NCBI GenBank assembly: GCA_050331815.1
Contig: JBHJGM010000001.1
Location: 1 to 64,000, forward strand
DNA length: 64,000 nt
Reading direction: 5' to 3'
DNA from: JBHJGM01 sp050331815
Lineage (GTDB): Bacteria > Verrucomicrobiota > Verrucomicrobiia > Opitutales > JBHJGM01
Positions 16,888 to 24,508 of the stretch are shown here, piece after piece. Position numbers and translations under genes: made by a program. The notes under the pieces were generated by a model, which ran no database searches, was not told where the DNA came from, and saw only the letters and a list, made by a program, of their open reading frames with translations. The stretch's first letter is position 1. Each line of letters opens with the position of its first letter.

Positions 16888-17841
16888 ATGGCACTCTACC
16901 AAAACATTGTTGAATCCGTTGGGCGCACGCCACTGATCAAGCTCAACCGCGCTGCCGCCGGGCTCGAAGCCGACATCTACGTCAAGTGTGAGTTCTTCAA
17001 CCCGCTCTCCAGCGTCAAGGACCGCATCGGCTACGCCATGATCGACGCCGCCGAAAAAGACGGCAAATTAAAAGCCGACAGCGTCGTGATCGAGCCGACC
17101 TCCGGTAACACCGGCATCGCCCTTGCTTTTGTCTGCGCCGCCCGCGGCTACCGCTGCATTCTGACCATGCCGGAAACCATGTCGCTGGAGCGACGTATTC
17201 TGCTGAAAATGCTTGGGGCTGAAATCATTCTCACCCCCGGACCCAAAGGCATGAGCGGAGCGATTGCCCGCGCCCAGGAAATCCTCGACGAGTTCAAGGA
17301 GCTCGGCTTCATGCCGCAGCAGTTTGAGAATCCGGCCAACCCGGCCGTGCACCGCGCCACCACTGCCGAGGAAATCTGGTCCGACCTTAAGGGCGACATC
17401 GACTTCTTTGTTTCCGGCGTGGGCACCGGAGGTACGATTACCGGCGTTTCTGAGGTGATCAAGTCCCGCAAGGCGCTGCACACGGTGGCCGTTGAGCCGG
17501 TCGACAGCCCGGTCATCTCCGGAGGTCAGCCCGGTCCGCACAAAATTCAGGGTATCGGGGCCGGTTTCATCCCGCGTAACCTCAACACTGAGATTGTGGA
17601 CGAGGTCATTAAGGTGACCAACGAGGACGCTTTCAAAACCTCGCAGGACGTAGCCCTATCCGACGCCATCTGCGGCGGCATCTCCACCGGAGCGAACATC
17701 TGGGCCGCCATTCAGGTTGCCAAACGCCCGGAAGCTGCCGGCAAGAAAATCGTCACCATCGCCTGCTCGGCGGGCGAGCGCTACATCTCGACCGCTCTGG
17801 CCGAACGCGCCCGCGAAGAGATGGCCACGGCCACTGCCTGA
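16888..17841 (+). CDS. cysK: Cysteine synthase A (O-acetylserine sulfhydrylase)
   Basis: A 317-residue PLP enzyme that makes cysteine from O-acetylserine and sulfide. The PLP lysine is in PLSSVKDRIGYAMI, the substrate loop is PTSGNTGIALAF, the phosphate-binding loop is GVGTGGTITGVSEV, and the C-terminal AGERYISTALAE serine region is intact, all diagnostic of CysK. A strong AGGAG ribosome site precedes the ATG. It is a monocistronic unit: a divergent spacer lies upstream and a rho-independent terminator follows 28 bases after the stop. Length is normal and the call is firm; CysM is less likely because of the MPETMSLERR segment and the overall length. Confidence 0.96.
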   Translation: MALYQNIVESVGRTPLIKLNRAAAGLEADIYVKCEFFNPLSSVKDRIGYAMIDAAEKDGKLKADSVVIEPTSGNTGIALAFVCAARGYRCILTMPETMSLERRILLKMLGAEIILTPGPKGMSGAIARAQEILDEFKELGFMPQQFENPANPAVHRATTAEEIWSDLKGDIDFFVSGVGTGGTITGVSEVIKSRKALHTVAVEPVDSPVISGGQPGPHKIQGIGAGFIPRNLNTEIVDEVIKVTNEDAFKTSQDVALSDAICGGISTGANIWAAIQVAKRPEAAGKKIVTIACSAGERYISTALAERAREEMATATA

Positions 17842-17868
17842 GTTGACGCAGCCTTTATTTACTTTGCA

Positions 17869-17901
17869 GGCGGGCAACGCAAAAGCGTCGTCCGCCTTTT
17901 T
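17869..17901 (+). terminator. Rho-independent terminator after cysK
   Basis: A 12-bp stem with one mismatch and one wobble (17869-17880 pairs with 17885-17896), an AAAA loop, and a TTTTT run immediately after. It starts 28 bases past the cysK stop. The next gene on the same strand begins about 190 bases later; the stretch up to 18089 shows no further gene and must contain the photolyase operon promoter. Confidence 0.85.
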
Positions 17902-18089
17902 CTTGGATCCGCAAATGATGCAACTTGCATGGCGCAAGGGCCTCTTGCATCCTGTGAAGCAAGGTGTGCGCTCGGTATTCAATAGTGGGCCCGAATTTGT
18001 AAACGATTTGCCGGCAGCTGGATGCGTGTTTTTTGGGTGCGTTGCCAAACAAAAAATCGCGCGTGGCACGCCTCTTTCAATCCGCAGCC

Positions 18090-19547
18090 ATGCCTAACAA
18101 CAAAAATGGAGCCGGACCGACGCTCGTCTGGTTCCGACGTGATTTACGCATCGACGACAATGCCGCCTTGGCAGCCGCGGTTGAACGCGGTGAACCCATC
18201 CTGCCGGTCTACATCTGGGCACCCGAAGAAGAAGGAAACTGGCCCTTGGGAGCGGCAGCGCGCTGGTGGACCCACCATGCCCTGCAAAGCTTGGGCGACG
18301 CGCTGAAAGCTCAGCAGATGACGCTCGTCGTCCGGCAGGGGGTGTCACTTGAGTGTCTGCGGGCGCTGGTTGAGGAAACGGGTGCTGAAGCGGTGTATTG
18401 GAACCGTCGCTACGAGCCCGCGATTCGCGAGCGTGACGGCGGTATTAAAAAGGCGCTGACCGACGATGGCCTGGATGCCCGTAGCTTCAACAGTCACTTG
18501 CTGTACGAGCCGCACACTGTGGAAAATAAAAGCGGCAAGCCCTTTCAGGTTTTTACGCCGTTTTGGAAGGAAGCCTCCTCCACCGAGTACCCCGCACCCA
18601 TCACTGTCGACCTGGGCGGCTTAGGCTCGCCCAAGCCGTATCCAGATTCCAAGGACATCAGCGACTTGGACCTGCTGCCTAAGGAAAACTGGGGCCAGGG
18701 CCTGGCAGAATTTTGGGACCCGTCCCTGCAAGGCGCCGAGGATCGCCTGCAGGCCTTCCTGAAAGAGGCGGTGATGGACTACGGCGACGCCCGTAACCGC
18801 CCGGACATTGATGGATCTTCGCGCTTGTCGCCCTATCTGGCGCATGGCCAGTTGGGGCCCCGGCAGGTAGTCGCGCGCACGCTCGAGGTCGGCGACGAAC
18901 GCGCCAAGGGGATTAAAAAGTTCATCGCCGAAATCGGCTGGCGCGAATTTTCCTACCACCTATTGTATCATTTTCCGGATACGCCCGATGAGCCCTTGCG
19001 CGCCGAGTTCGCGCACTTTCCCTGGGATGACGACAAGGACCTGCTGAAGGCCTGGCGCAAGGGCCGCACCGGCTACCCGCTGGTGGATGCTGGCATGCGT
19101 CAGCTGTGGCAGGTTGGCTGGATGCACAACCGTACCCGTATGAACGTTGCCTCGCTGCTGGTGAAACACCTGCTGCTCCCCTGGCAGGAGGGCACGCGCT
19201 GGTTCTGGGATTGCCTGGTTGACGCCGACCTGGCCAACAACACTCAGGGCTGGCAATGGGCGGGCGGCTGCGGAGCCGATGCCGCGCCGTACTTTCGCAT
19301 CTTCAATCCGATGATGCAGGGCGATCGCTACGACCCGCAGGGCGACTACATCCGGCAGTATGTGCCTGAGCTGGCCGAGCTGCCTAAGAGCGTCATCCAT
19401 CAGCCCTGGGAAGCCAGCGAATCCCAACTGGGGGCGGCGGGCGTCGAACTCGGCAAGGATTACCCGCGGCCGATCATCGACCATAAGGCGGGGCGTGAAC
19501 GCGCACTGGAGGCGTTTGAAAAGCTGAAGGAGCGGCGCTCGGCGTGA
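18090..19547 (+). CDS. phrB: Deoxyribodipyrimidine photolyase (class I)
   Basis: A 485-residue photolyase/cryptochrome-family protein that uses light and FAD to reverse cyclobutane pyrimidine dimers. The N-terminal antenna domain begins TLVWFRRDLRIDDNAALAAA; the C-terminal FAD domain has SRLSPYLAHGQLGPRQV, EIGWREFSYHLLYHFP, GRTGYPLVDAGMRQLWQVGW, MHNRTRMNVASLLVKHLL and DADLANNTQGWQWAGGCGAD, all hallmarks of class I enzymes, including the N-x-x-GWQW region near the flavin. The ATG at 18090 was chosen over 18033 because the family starts just before the WFRRDLR motif. It overlaps the following SDR gene by four bases (GTGA), giving a coupled operon with an amine-oxidase-like flavoprotein; this neighbourhood recurs around photolyases in other bacteria. 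Confidence 0.95.
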   Translation: MPNNKNGAGPTLVWFRRDLRIDDNAALAAAVERGEPILPVYIWAPEEEGNWPLGAAARWWTHHALQSLGDALKAQQMTLVVRQGVSLECLRALVEETGAEAVYWNRRYEPAIRERDGGIKKALTDDGLDARSFNSHLLYEPHTVENKSGKPFQVFTPFWKEASSTEYPAPITVDLGGLGSPKPYPDSKDISDLDLLPKENWGQGLAEFWDPSLQGAEDRLQAFLKEAVMDYGDARNRPDIDGSSRLSPYLAHGQLGPRQVVARTLEVGDERAKGIKKFIAEIGWREFSYHLLYHFPDTPDEPLRAEFAHFPWDDDKDLLKAWRKGRTGYPLVDAGMRQLWQVGWMHNRTRMNVASLLVKHLLLPWQEGTRWFWDCLVDADLANNTQGWQWAGGCGADAAPYFRIFNPMMQGDRYDPQGDYIRQYVPELAELPKSVIHQPWEASESQLGAAGVELGKDYPRPIIDHKAGRERALEAFEKLKERRSA

Positions 19548-20443
19548 GGGTTGCCATCACGGGCGGAACGGGTCTGGTGGGCCGGGCCCTGGTCAAAACG
19601 TTGCGTGCGCGCGGTGACGACGTGGCCATCATCTCTCGAAGCGAGGCGGCGGACGTCATCACCTGGGATATCGGGCGTGGGCTGATCGATGAAACCGCTC
19701 TGGAAGGCTTCGATGCGATCGTCCACCTGGCGGGCGAAAACATCGCCGCCGGGCGCTGGAACGCGGCACGCAAGCAGCGCATTTACGACAGCCGCATCGA
19801 ATCGACCAGGCTGCTCGTCAAGACCGTCGAAAAGCTGGCCCAACGGCCCTCGATTTTTGTTTCGGCCTCGGCGGTCGGTTATTACGACCCGGGCCCACAC
19901 ACGGAGATACTGACGGAGGCCACTCCGGCCGGTTCGGGCTTCTTGCCTGAAGTCTGCCGGGACTGGGAAGCCGCCTCAGAACCGCTCGAAGCACTCGGGG
20001 TGCGCCGTTGTCTGGGCCGAATCGGTGTTGTCCTCAGCCGCGAGGATGGCGCGCTCAAAAAAATGCTGCTGCCCTTCAAGCTAGGGCTGGGCGGGCCGCT
20101 TGGGCATGGCCACCAGCGATTTCCCTGGGTGCATCTGGATGATTTGGTGGCGGCATTCTGCTTCTGTCTGGACGTGGAGGCGGCACAGGGCCCATACAAC
20201 TTTACCGGTCCCGAGCCCGTCAGCATGAAGCAGTTTGCCCAGGCCATGGGCCGTGCTTTGAAGCGCCCGGCGGTGTTGCCGGTGCCTCAGTTCATGCTCA
20301 AACTTGTGCTTGGAGAAATGGGCGAAGAACTGCTGATGGCGGACTTCCCCGTGGTGCCTCGGCGTTTGCAGGATGCTGGGTTCGAGTTTCGCTTCAAGAC
20401 GATTGACGCCGCCCTGGCGGATCTGCTCAACAACAAACAATGA
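19544..20443 (+). CDS. TIGR01777-type NAD-dependent epimerase/dehydratase family protein
   Basis: A 299-residue extended short-chain dehydrogenase of the TIGR01777/YfcH group. It opens with MRVAITGGTGLVGRALVKTL, the NAD-binding GxxGxxG, then VHLAGENIAAGRWNAARKQRI, SASAVGYYDPG (the catalytic Ser and Tyr region of the group) and FPWVHLDDLVAAFCFCL, followed by the DUF1731-like C-terminus (RPAVLPVPQFMLKLVLGEMGEELL). The start is GTG at 19544, overlapping the photolyase stop; the stop overlaps the next start, ATGATG. The family is linked in some species to cell division or envelope work, but no substrate is known. Tight coupling with phrB suggests a shared, perhaps light-stress, role. Confidence 0.9.
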   Translation: MRVAITGGTGLVGRALVKTLRARGDDVAIISRSEAADVITWDIGRGLIDETALEGFDAIVHLAGENIAAGRWNAARKQRIYDSRIESTRLLVKTVEKLAQRPSIFVSASAVGYYDPGPHTEILTEATPAGSGFLPEVCRDWEAASEPLEALGVRRCLGRIGVVLSREDGALKKMLLPFKLGLGGPLGHGHQRFPWVHLDDLVAAFCFCLDVEAAQGPYNFTGPEPVSMKQFAQAMGRALKRPAVLPVPQFMLKLVLGEMGEELLMADFPVVPRRLQDAGFEFRFKTIDAALADLLNNKQ

Positions 20444-21441
20444 TGCCTGCCGAGAGTACCTCTCCCACCGATGTGCTGATCGTTGGTGCTGGCATTGCCG
20501 GGCTGACTACGGCCCGCGAACTGCAACGCGGCGGGCTGACGGTTCGCCTGCTCGACAAGGGGCGCGGCTTTGGCGGACGCATGGCGCACCGTAGAGGGGA
20601 GGGCGTCGCCTTCGACCACGGGGCGCAATTTTTCACGGTGCGCGATCCGGCTTTTCAGGCGATTGTAGACGCATGGCTGGAGGCGGGTGTGGCGGACGAA
20701 TGGCATCGCCTGCCGCCTACGCAGGCCCACCCGCAGCCGCTGATTCGCTACCGGGGCACGCCGGCCATGACGGCTCCAGCCAAGTTTCTGGCCGAGGATC
20801 TGGACGTCCGGCGCAGCACACGCGTGGAGTCAGTCGCCTACAGTGAAACTGGCTGGAGTGCCTTGACCGAATCCGGTGAGCGCTTCCATGCCACCTGGCT
20901 CATCCTCACCATGCCCCCGCCGCAAGCGCTAACGCTGCTGGGAGATGAAAGCCTGGGCAAGTTGCCGGAAGCAGATGCAGCCTTTCTTCGGGAGGTGCAC
21001 TATGAACGCACGCTTGCTTTGCTTGTTGCCTTAAACGGTCCGAGTGCGTTGAAGGCGCCCGGCCTGCGCAAGGGCGACCTGGATGAACCGCTGGAACTGG
21101 TTGCGGACAATTACCTGAAAGGCGTCTCACCCGCGCCAGGCGCGCTCACGATTCACGCCTCGAATGCGTATTCAGAAAAACACTACGACAGCCCGGACGA
21201 TGTCCGCATCCCGCCCCTGCTGGATGCCGCCCAGCCGTTTTTCGGCGATTCGGCGGTGGTCGAGGCGCGGGCGCATCGCTGGGGTTACGCCACGCCGCTG
21301 AACCGGCCGCATCCGGATCGCGGGATCGTTGTGCCTGAGTTAAAACTCGCCCTGGCTGGCGACGCGTTTGGCGGTGCACGCGTGGAGGGGCCGGTGCTTT
21401 CCGGGCTGGCGGTCGCCGCGCGGCTCCGGCAGGCAAGCTGA
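20440..21441 (+). CDS. FAD-dependent amine oxidase-like (renalase-like) protein
   Basis: A 333-residue flavoprotein with the N-terminal dinucleotide motif VLIVGAGIAGLTTARELQRG, the RGFGGRMAHRR second motif typical of amine oxidases and renalase-like proteins, FDHGAQFFTVRD, and a C-terminal KLALAGDAFGGARVEGPVLSGLAVA FAD-closing segment. Length is slightly shorter than most amine oxidases and typical for the renalase-like bacterial group. The ATG at 20440 (or 20443; tandem ATGATG) overlaps the upstream SDR stop, making it the third gene of a phrB operon. Substrate is unknown; reduced nicotinamide isomers are a known renalase substrate but cannot be inferred here. Confidence 0.87.
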   Translation: MMPAESTSPTDVLIVGAGIAGLTTARELQRGGLTVRLLDKGRGFGGRMAHRRGEGVAFDHGAQFFTVRDPAFQAIVDAWLEAGVADEWHRLPPTQAHPQPLIRYRGTPAMTAPAKFLAEDLDVRRSTRVESVAYSETGWSALTESGERFHATWLILTMPPPQALTLLGDESLGKLPEADAAFLREVHYERTLALLVALNGPSALKAPGLRKGDLDEPLELVADNYLKGVSPAPGALTIHASNAYSEKHYDSPDDVRIPPLLDAAQPFFGDSAVVEARAHRWGYATPLNRPHPDRGIVVPELKLALAGDAFGGARVEGPVLSGLAVAARLRQAS

Positions 21442-21487
21442 TTTGCCGCTTGCGCCCGCAAGGGCTTCGGGAGTTGCTGGAGGTTTC

Positions 21488-22384
21488 ATGGCGATCGAGT
21501 GGTACCACATCTTGCCGCTGCTGGCGGGCTTGGCGTATGCGATGTCAGCGGTCTGCTCCAAGCGCGCCCTGGTCGAGGGAGCCGGGATGATGCGGCTGAT
21601 CGTGGCCACCAACGGGTTCACCGTGCTGACAATCCTGTTGCTTCTCTTCATACAGGAGGCGCAAGTGGATTGGAGTCAGTGGGGGTATCCGGTGATGGCG
21701 GGCGTCACCTTTTTTGGCGCACAAAGCTGCACCTTTTTGGCCATCCGCTTTGGCGATGTATCGATTCAAACCCCCATCATGGGCACGAAGATTGTCTTCG
21801 TCGCGCTGGCAGTTTCGCTCTTCGGTACGGCGCTGGTGGATACCCTGCTGTGGCTTTGCGCCTTCATTTCGGCGGCGGCGGTTTTTCTACTGGGGTTTTC
21901 AGGCTGGGGGCGCCCAAAGGAGACCGTGATTTCGATTGTCCTGGCGCTGGCGGCATCGCTTGCCTTCACCGCCGCCGACTTTCAAATGGCCAGCAACACT
22001 ACTAAGTTTAGCACGGCACTCGCACCGTTCCTGTTCGAGAAGTTGGTGGACAACGCGTTGCTCTCGCTTGAGTTTGTGTAGTTCTTTAAAGGAGGGCTCA
22101 CGGACCAGCCACGCAAGAGCGTCAGCTGGTTTCTGGCGGGGGCTGGCTTCATGGCGCTACAGGCGCTGATTTTTTGTGGGTCGATCAGCAGTTTCGGTCA
22201 GGAGACCGCCACCGAGCAAAACATCATCTATTCAGCGCGGGGGTTTTGGAGCATCCTGCTGGTGTCGGTCTTCAGCGGCTTTTTCGGCAACCTTGAGCAG
22301 CACGTCACGCCAAAGATCCTGGTCCAGCGTCTGGTTGGGACGAGCCTGCTGTTGGTGGCGATCCTGCTGGTGCTCACACGGTAG
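21488..22384 (+). pseudogene. EamA/DMT-family transporter interrupted by an in-frame TAG
   Basis: A drug/metabolite-transporter-type membrane protein of about 298 codons, from the ATG at 21488 with a strong GGAGG site. The first 197 codons give six to seven helices, for example WYHILPLLAGLAYAMSAVCS and GVTFFGAQSCTFLAIRF. Codon 198 is TAG (22079-22081). The same frame then continues with no further stop to 22384, giving FFKGGL, ALQALIFCGSISSFGQ and the last helices ILLVSVFSGFFGN and LVGTSLLLVAILLVL. A single base change (for instance CAG) would restore a normal-length transporter. This is either a recent pseudogene or a sequencing error; nothing suggests programmed readthrough. The downstream dtd gene begins 7 bases later. 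Confidence 0.75.
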
Positions 22385-22391
22385 TTTTTTC

Positions 22392-22850
22392 ATGCGAGCA
22401 GTGGTGCAACGGGTCCGGGCAGCCCAGGTAAGTGTCGAGGGCAGCGTGGTCGGGCAGATCGACGCTGGCCTGCTGGTTTTTATCGGCGTGCAGGAAGGCG
22501 ACACGGAAGCCGCCGGCGACTGGCTGGCGAAGAAGATTGCCGGGCTGCGCGTCTTCGATGACGTCGAGGGACGCATGAACCTGTCCCTTTTGGACATCCC
22601 TGAGGCATCGGCCCTGGTCATCAGCCAGTTCACGCTCTTTGGCACCACGCGCAAGGGCTACCGCCCGTCCTTTAACCGAGCTGCGGAACCCGAACAGGCA
22701 AAAGCGCTCTACCTACGCTTTGCCCAGACCCTGGAGGCACTCTTGGAACGGCCGGTGCCAACGGGGCGTTTCGGCGAGTACATGCGCATTGATGCCCAAA
22801 ACGACGGTCCGGTGACCCTCTGGTTCGATACCAATAACAAAGACCTCTAG
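22392..22850 (+). CDS. dtd: D-aminoacyl-tRNA deacylase
   Basis: A 152-residue D-tyrosyl/D-aminoacyl-tRNA deacylase that removes D-amino acids mischarged on tRNA. It starts MRAVVQRVRAAQVSVEG, has the catalytic SQFTLFG motif with its Thr, and ends with the NDGPVTLWFDT motif, which contains the cross-subunit Gly-cisPro pair. Length is normal. The ATG at 22392 follows the broken transporter by 7 bases; a longer frame upstream is a read-through of another frame and is ignored. The following gene is 15 bases downstream. Confidence 0.96.
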   Translation: MRAVVQRVRAAQVSVEGSVVGQIDAGLLVFIGVQEGDTEAAGDWLAKKIAGLRVFDDVEGRMNLSLLDIPEASALVISQFTLFGTTRKGYRPSFNRAAEPEQAKALYLRFAQTLEALLERPVPTGRFGEYMRIDAQNDGPVTLWFDTNNKDL

Positions 22851-22865
22851 CCGTTTTGCTTTCTC

Positions 22866-23453
22866 ATGCCTGAATCCAAGGTCCTGCCGCCGGAGTATTT
22901 TCTCAGCCCCACGGTTGATCTGGCCCGCGCGCTCCTGGGCCAGCATCTGTGCCACGCGGACAATGCCGGTCGCGTCGAGCGCTGGCCGATCGCTGAAGTC
23001 GAGGCCTACGACGGCAACGGCGATCTGGCCTGCCATGCCGCCAAAAACAAAACGCCGCGCAACGCCATCATGTTCGGCCCGCCCGGAAACTGGTACGTAT
23101 ACCTTTGCTACGGGGTGCATTGGCTGCTTAACATCGTAGCCGGTCCCGAGGATTTTCCGGCGGCGGTGCTGATTCGCGGCGCAGGCGGGCGCTTCGGCCC
23201 GGGACGCCTGACTCGGGCCATGGGCATCGATGGCCGGTACAACACTCTCGCCGCGCGGCCGGAAACGGGCTTGTGGATCGAATCCAGCGGCCTACAGGTG
23301 GAAGCCAAGGACGTCGAAATTACACCGCGGATCGGTATCAACTACGCGGGCGAGGAATGGATTCGCAAACCCTGGCGATTCATCTGGAACCGCGAGCCCT
23401 CCCAGTGGACCGTACGTGAAGGAACGCCGGCCATCTGGCGTCCAGCGCGTTGA
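22866..23453 (+). CDS. 3-methyladenine DNA glycosylase (AAG/MPG family)
   Basis: A 195-residue alkylpurine DNA glycosylase that removes alkylated adenines and guanines and hypoxanthine in base-excision repair. It shows ARALLGQHLC near the N-terminus, the active-site region IAEVEAYDGNGDLACHA with the catalytic Glu, RNAIMFGPPGNWYVYLCYGVHWLLNIV with the intercalating Tyr, and AVLIRG and GPGRLTRAMGID near the end, all characteristic of the family. It follows dtd by 15 bases and may share its transcript. Another DNA-repair gene, phrB, lies 4 kb upstream. The call is firm. Confidence 0.95.
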   Translation: MPESKVLPPEYFLSPTVDLARALLGQHLCHADNAGRVERWPIAEVEAYDGNGDLACHAAKNKTPRNAIMFGPPGNWYVYLCYGVHWLLNIVAGPEDFPAAVLIRGAGGRFGPGRLTRAMGIDGRYNTLAARPETGLWIESSGLQVEAKDVEITPRIGINYAGEEWIRKPWRFIWNREPSQWTVREGTPAIWRPAR

Positions 23454-23527
23454 CATCCCCGCCTGATATTGAGAGACTTTTATTTTCCTCTACGGCTCAT
23501 GTCAGCCGCCTCCCCGATTTATTTGCC

Positions 23528-24508
23528 ATGATGATTTTTCGGAGTGTTCGCCGCCTGTCCTGGATTCCGGCCCTCAGTTTCATTTTCTTTTGCGGCAGCG
23601 GTGATCTCCCTGGCGCCGATTCACGCATCCTGCTCAGCAGCGGCGGCAGCGTTACGGGTGACTTGCTGAAGGAGCATCCCGACCGTGTCATTGTCGATCT
23701 GGGTTTTACCGTACTGACCATCCCGCGCGAGGTGGTGACGGCAGTGGAGGTGCTCGATGGCAGCGGCGAGGTGCTGACCTCCGACGCTGTCGAGGCGCAG
23801 TTGTATCAGGTGGGCGGTTTCGGCGCGGATCAGGGCATCAAGGAACTCGCCGACAACCTGGGCGAGGCGGTGGTCCTTGTGGAAACGCCGGTCGGGCTGG
23901 GTTCGGGCTTTGTCATCGACGCCGAGGGCTACGTCATCACCAACGACCACGTGATCGCCGGGGAAAACGAGATTACCGTGACCGTTTTTGTGAAGCGGCC
24001 CAAAGAGCTTGAACGCATGCGCTTTGAGAACGTCCGCATCGTCGCGTCCAACTCCGTCATGGATCTGGCGTTGCTCAAAATCGAAGACACAGAGGGGCGC
24101 TCCTTTTCGGTGGCACCGGTCGGGCAGAGCTCACGCCTGCGGGCGGGGCAGCGGGTTTTCGCCATCGGCAGCCCCCTGGGGCTGGACCGGAGTGTTTCCG
24201 AGGGCATCATCTCGGTGAAAAACCGGCCGATTGGCGGACGCTTATTCATTCAGACCACCACCGAGATCAGCCCTGGCAACTCCGGCGGTCCACTCTTCAA
24301 CCTGCGGGGCGAAGTGGTCGGCGTGAACAACATGAAGGTGGTCGGCATGGGAGCCGAGGGCTTGGGCTTCGCCATCCCTTCGAACATGCTCAAGCTCTTC
24401 CTCGAAAACCGCGATGCGTTCGCTTTTGATCCGCGCAACGCCAACAGCGGTTTTCGTTACAACCGGCCCCCCGTTGAGGACGGGGCCGAAACTCAAGCGC
24501 AACCATAA
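23528..24508 (+). CDS. Trypsin-like (DegP-type) serine protease without PDZ domain
   Basis: A 326-residue exported serine protease. A signal peptide (about residues 10-30) precedes a small beta domain (about 31-90, ILLSSGGSVTGDLLKEHPDR) and then a trypsin fold with the complete triad: His141 in VITNDHVIAG, Asp179 in VMDLALLKI and Ser252 in SPGNSGGPLF. Unlike DegP or DegS it ends about 70 residues after the serine with no PDZ domain. The ATG pair at 23528/23531 gives the signal peptide and is preferred over the frame start at 23450. The stop shares one base with the start of the next gene. It is the head of a three-gene cassette of exported proteins, so it may process or control its neighbours. 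Confidence 0.9.
   Translation: MMIFRSVRRLSWIPALSFIFFCGSGDLPGADSRILLSSGGSVTGDLLKEHPDRVIVDLGFTVLTIPREVVTAVEVLDGSGEVLTSDAVEAQLYQVGGFGADQGIKELADNLGEAVVLVETPVGLGSGFVIDAEGYVITNDHVIAGENEITVTVFVKRPKELERMRFENVRIVASNSVMDLALLKIEDTEGRSFSVAPVGQSSRLRAGQRVFAIGSPLGLDRSVSEGIISVKNRPIGGRLFIQTTTEISPGNSGGPLFNLRGEVVGVNNMKVVGMGAEGLGFAIPSNMLKLFLENRDAFAFDPRNANSGFRYNRPPVEDGAETQAQP

Noticed and set aside
22079..22081. Pyrrolysine or programmed readthrough at TAG
   Set aside because: No downstream structure or other such sites are seen; mutation or base error is simpler.
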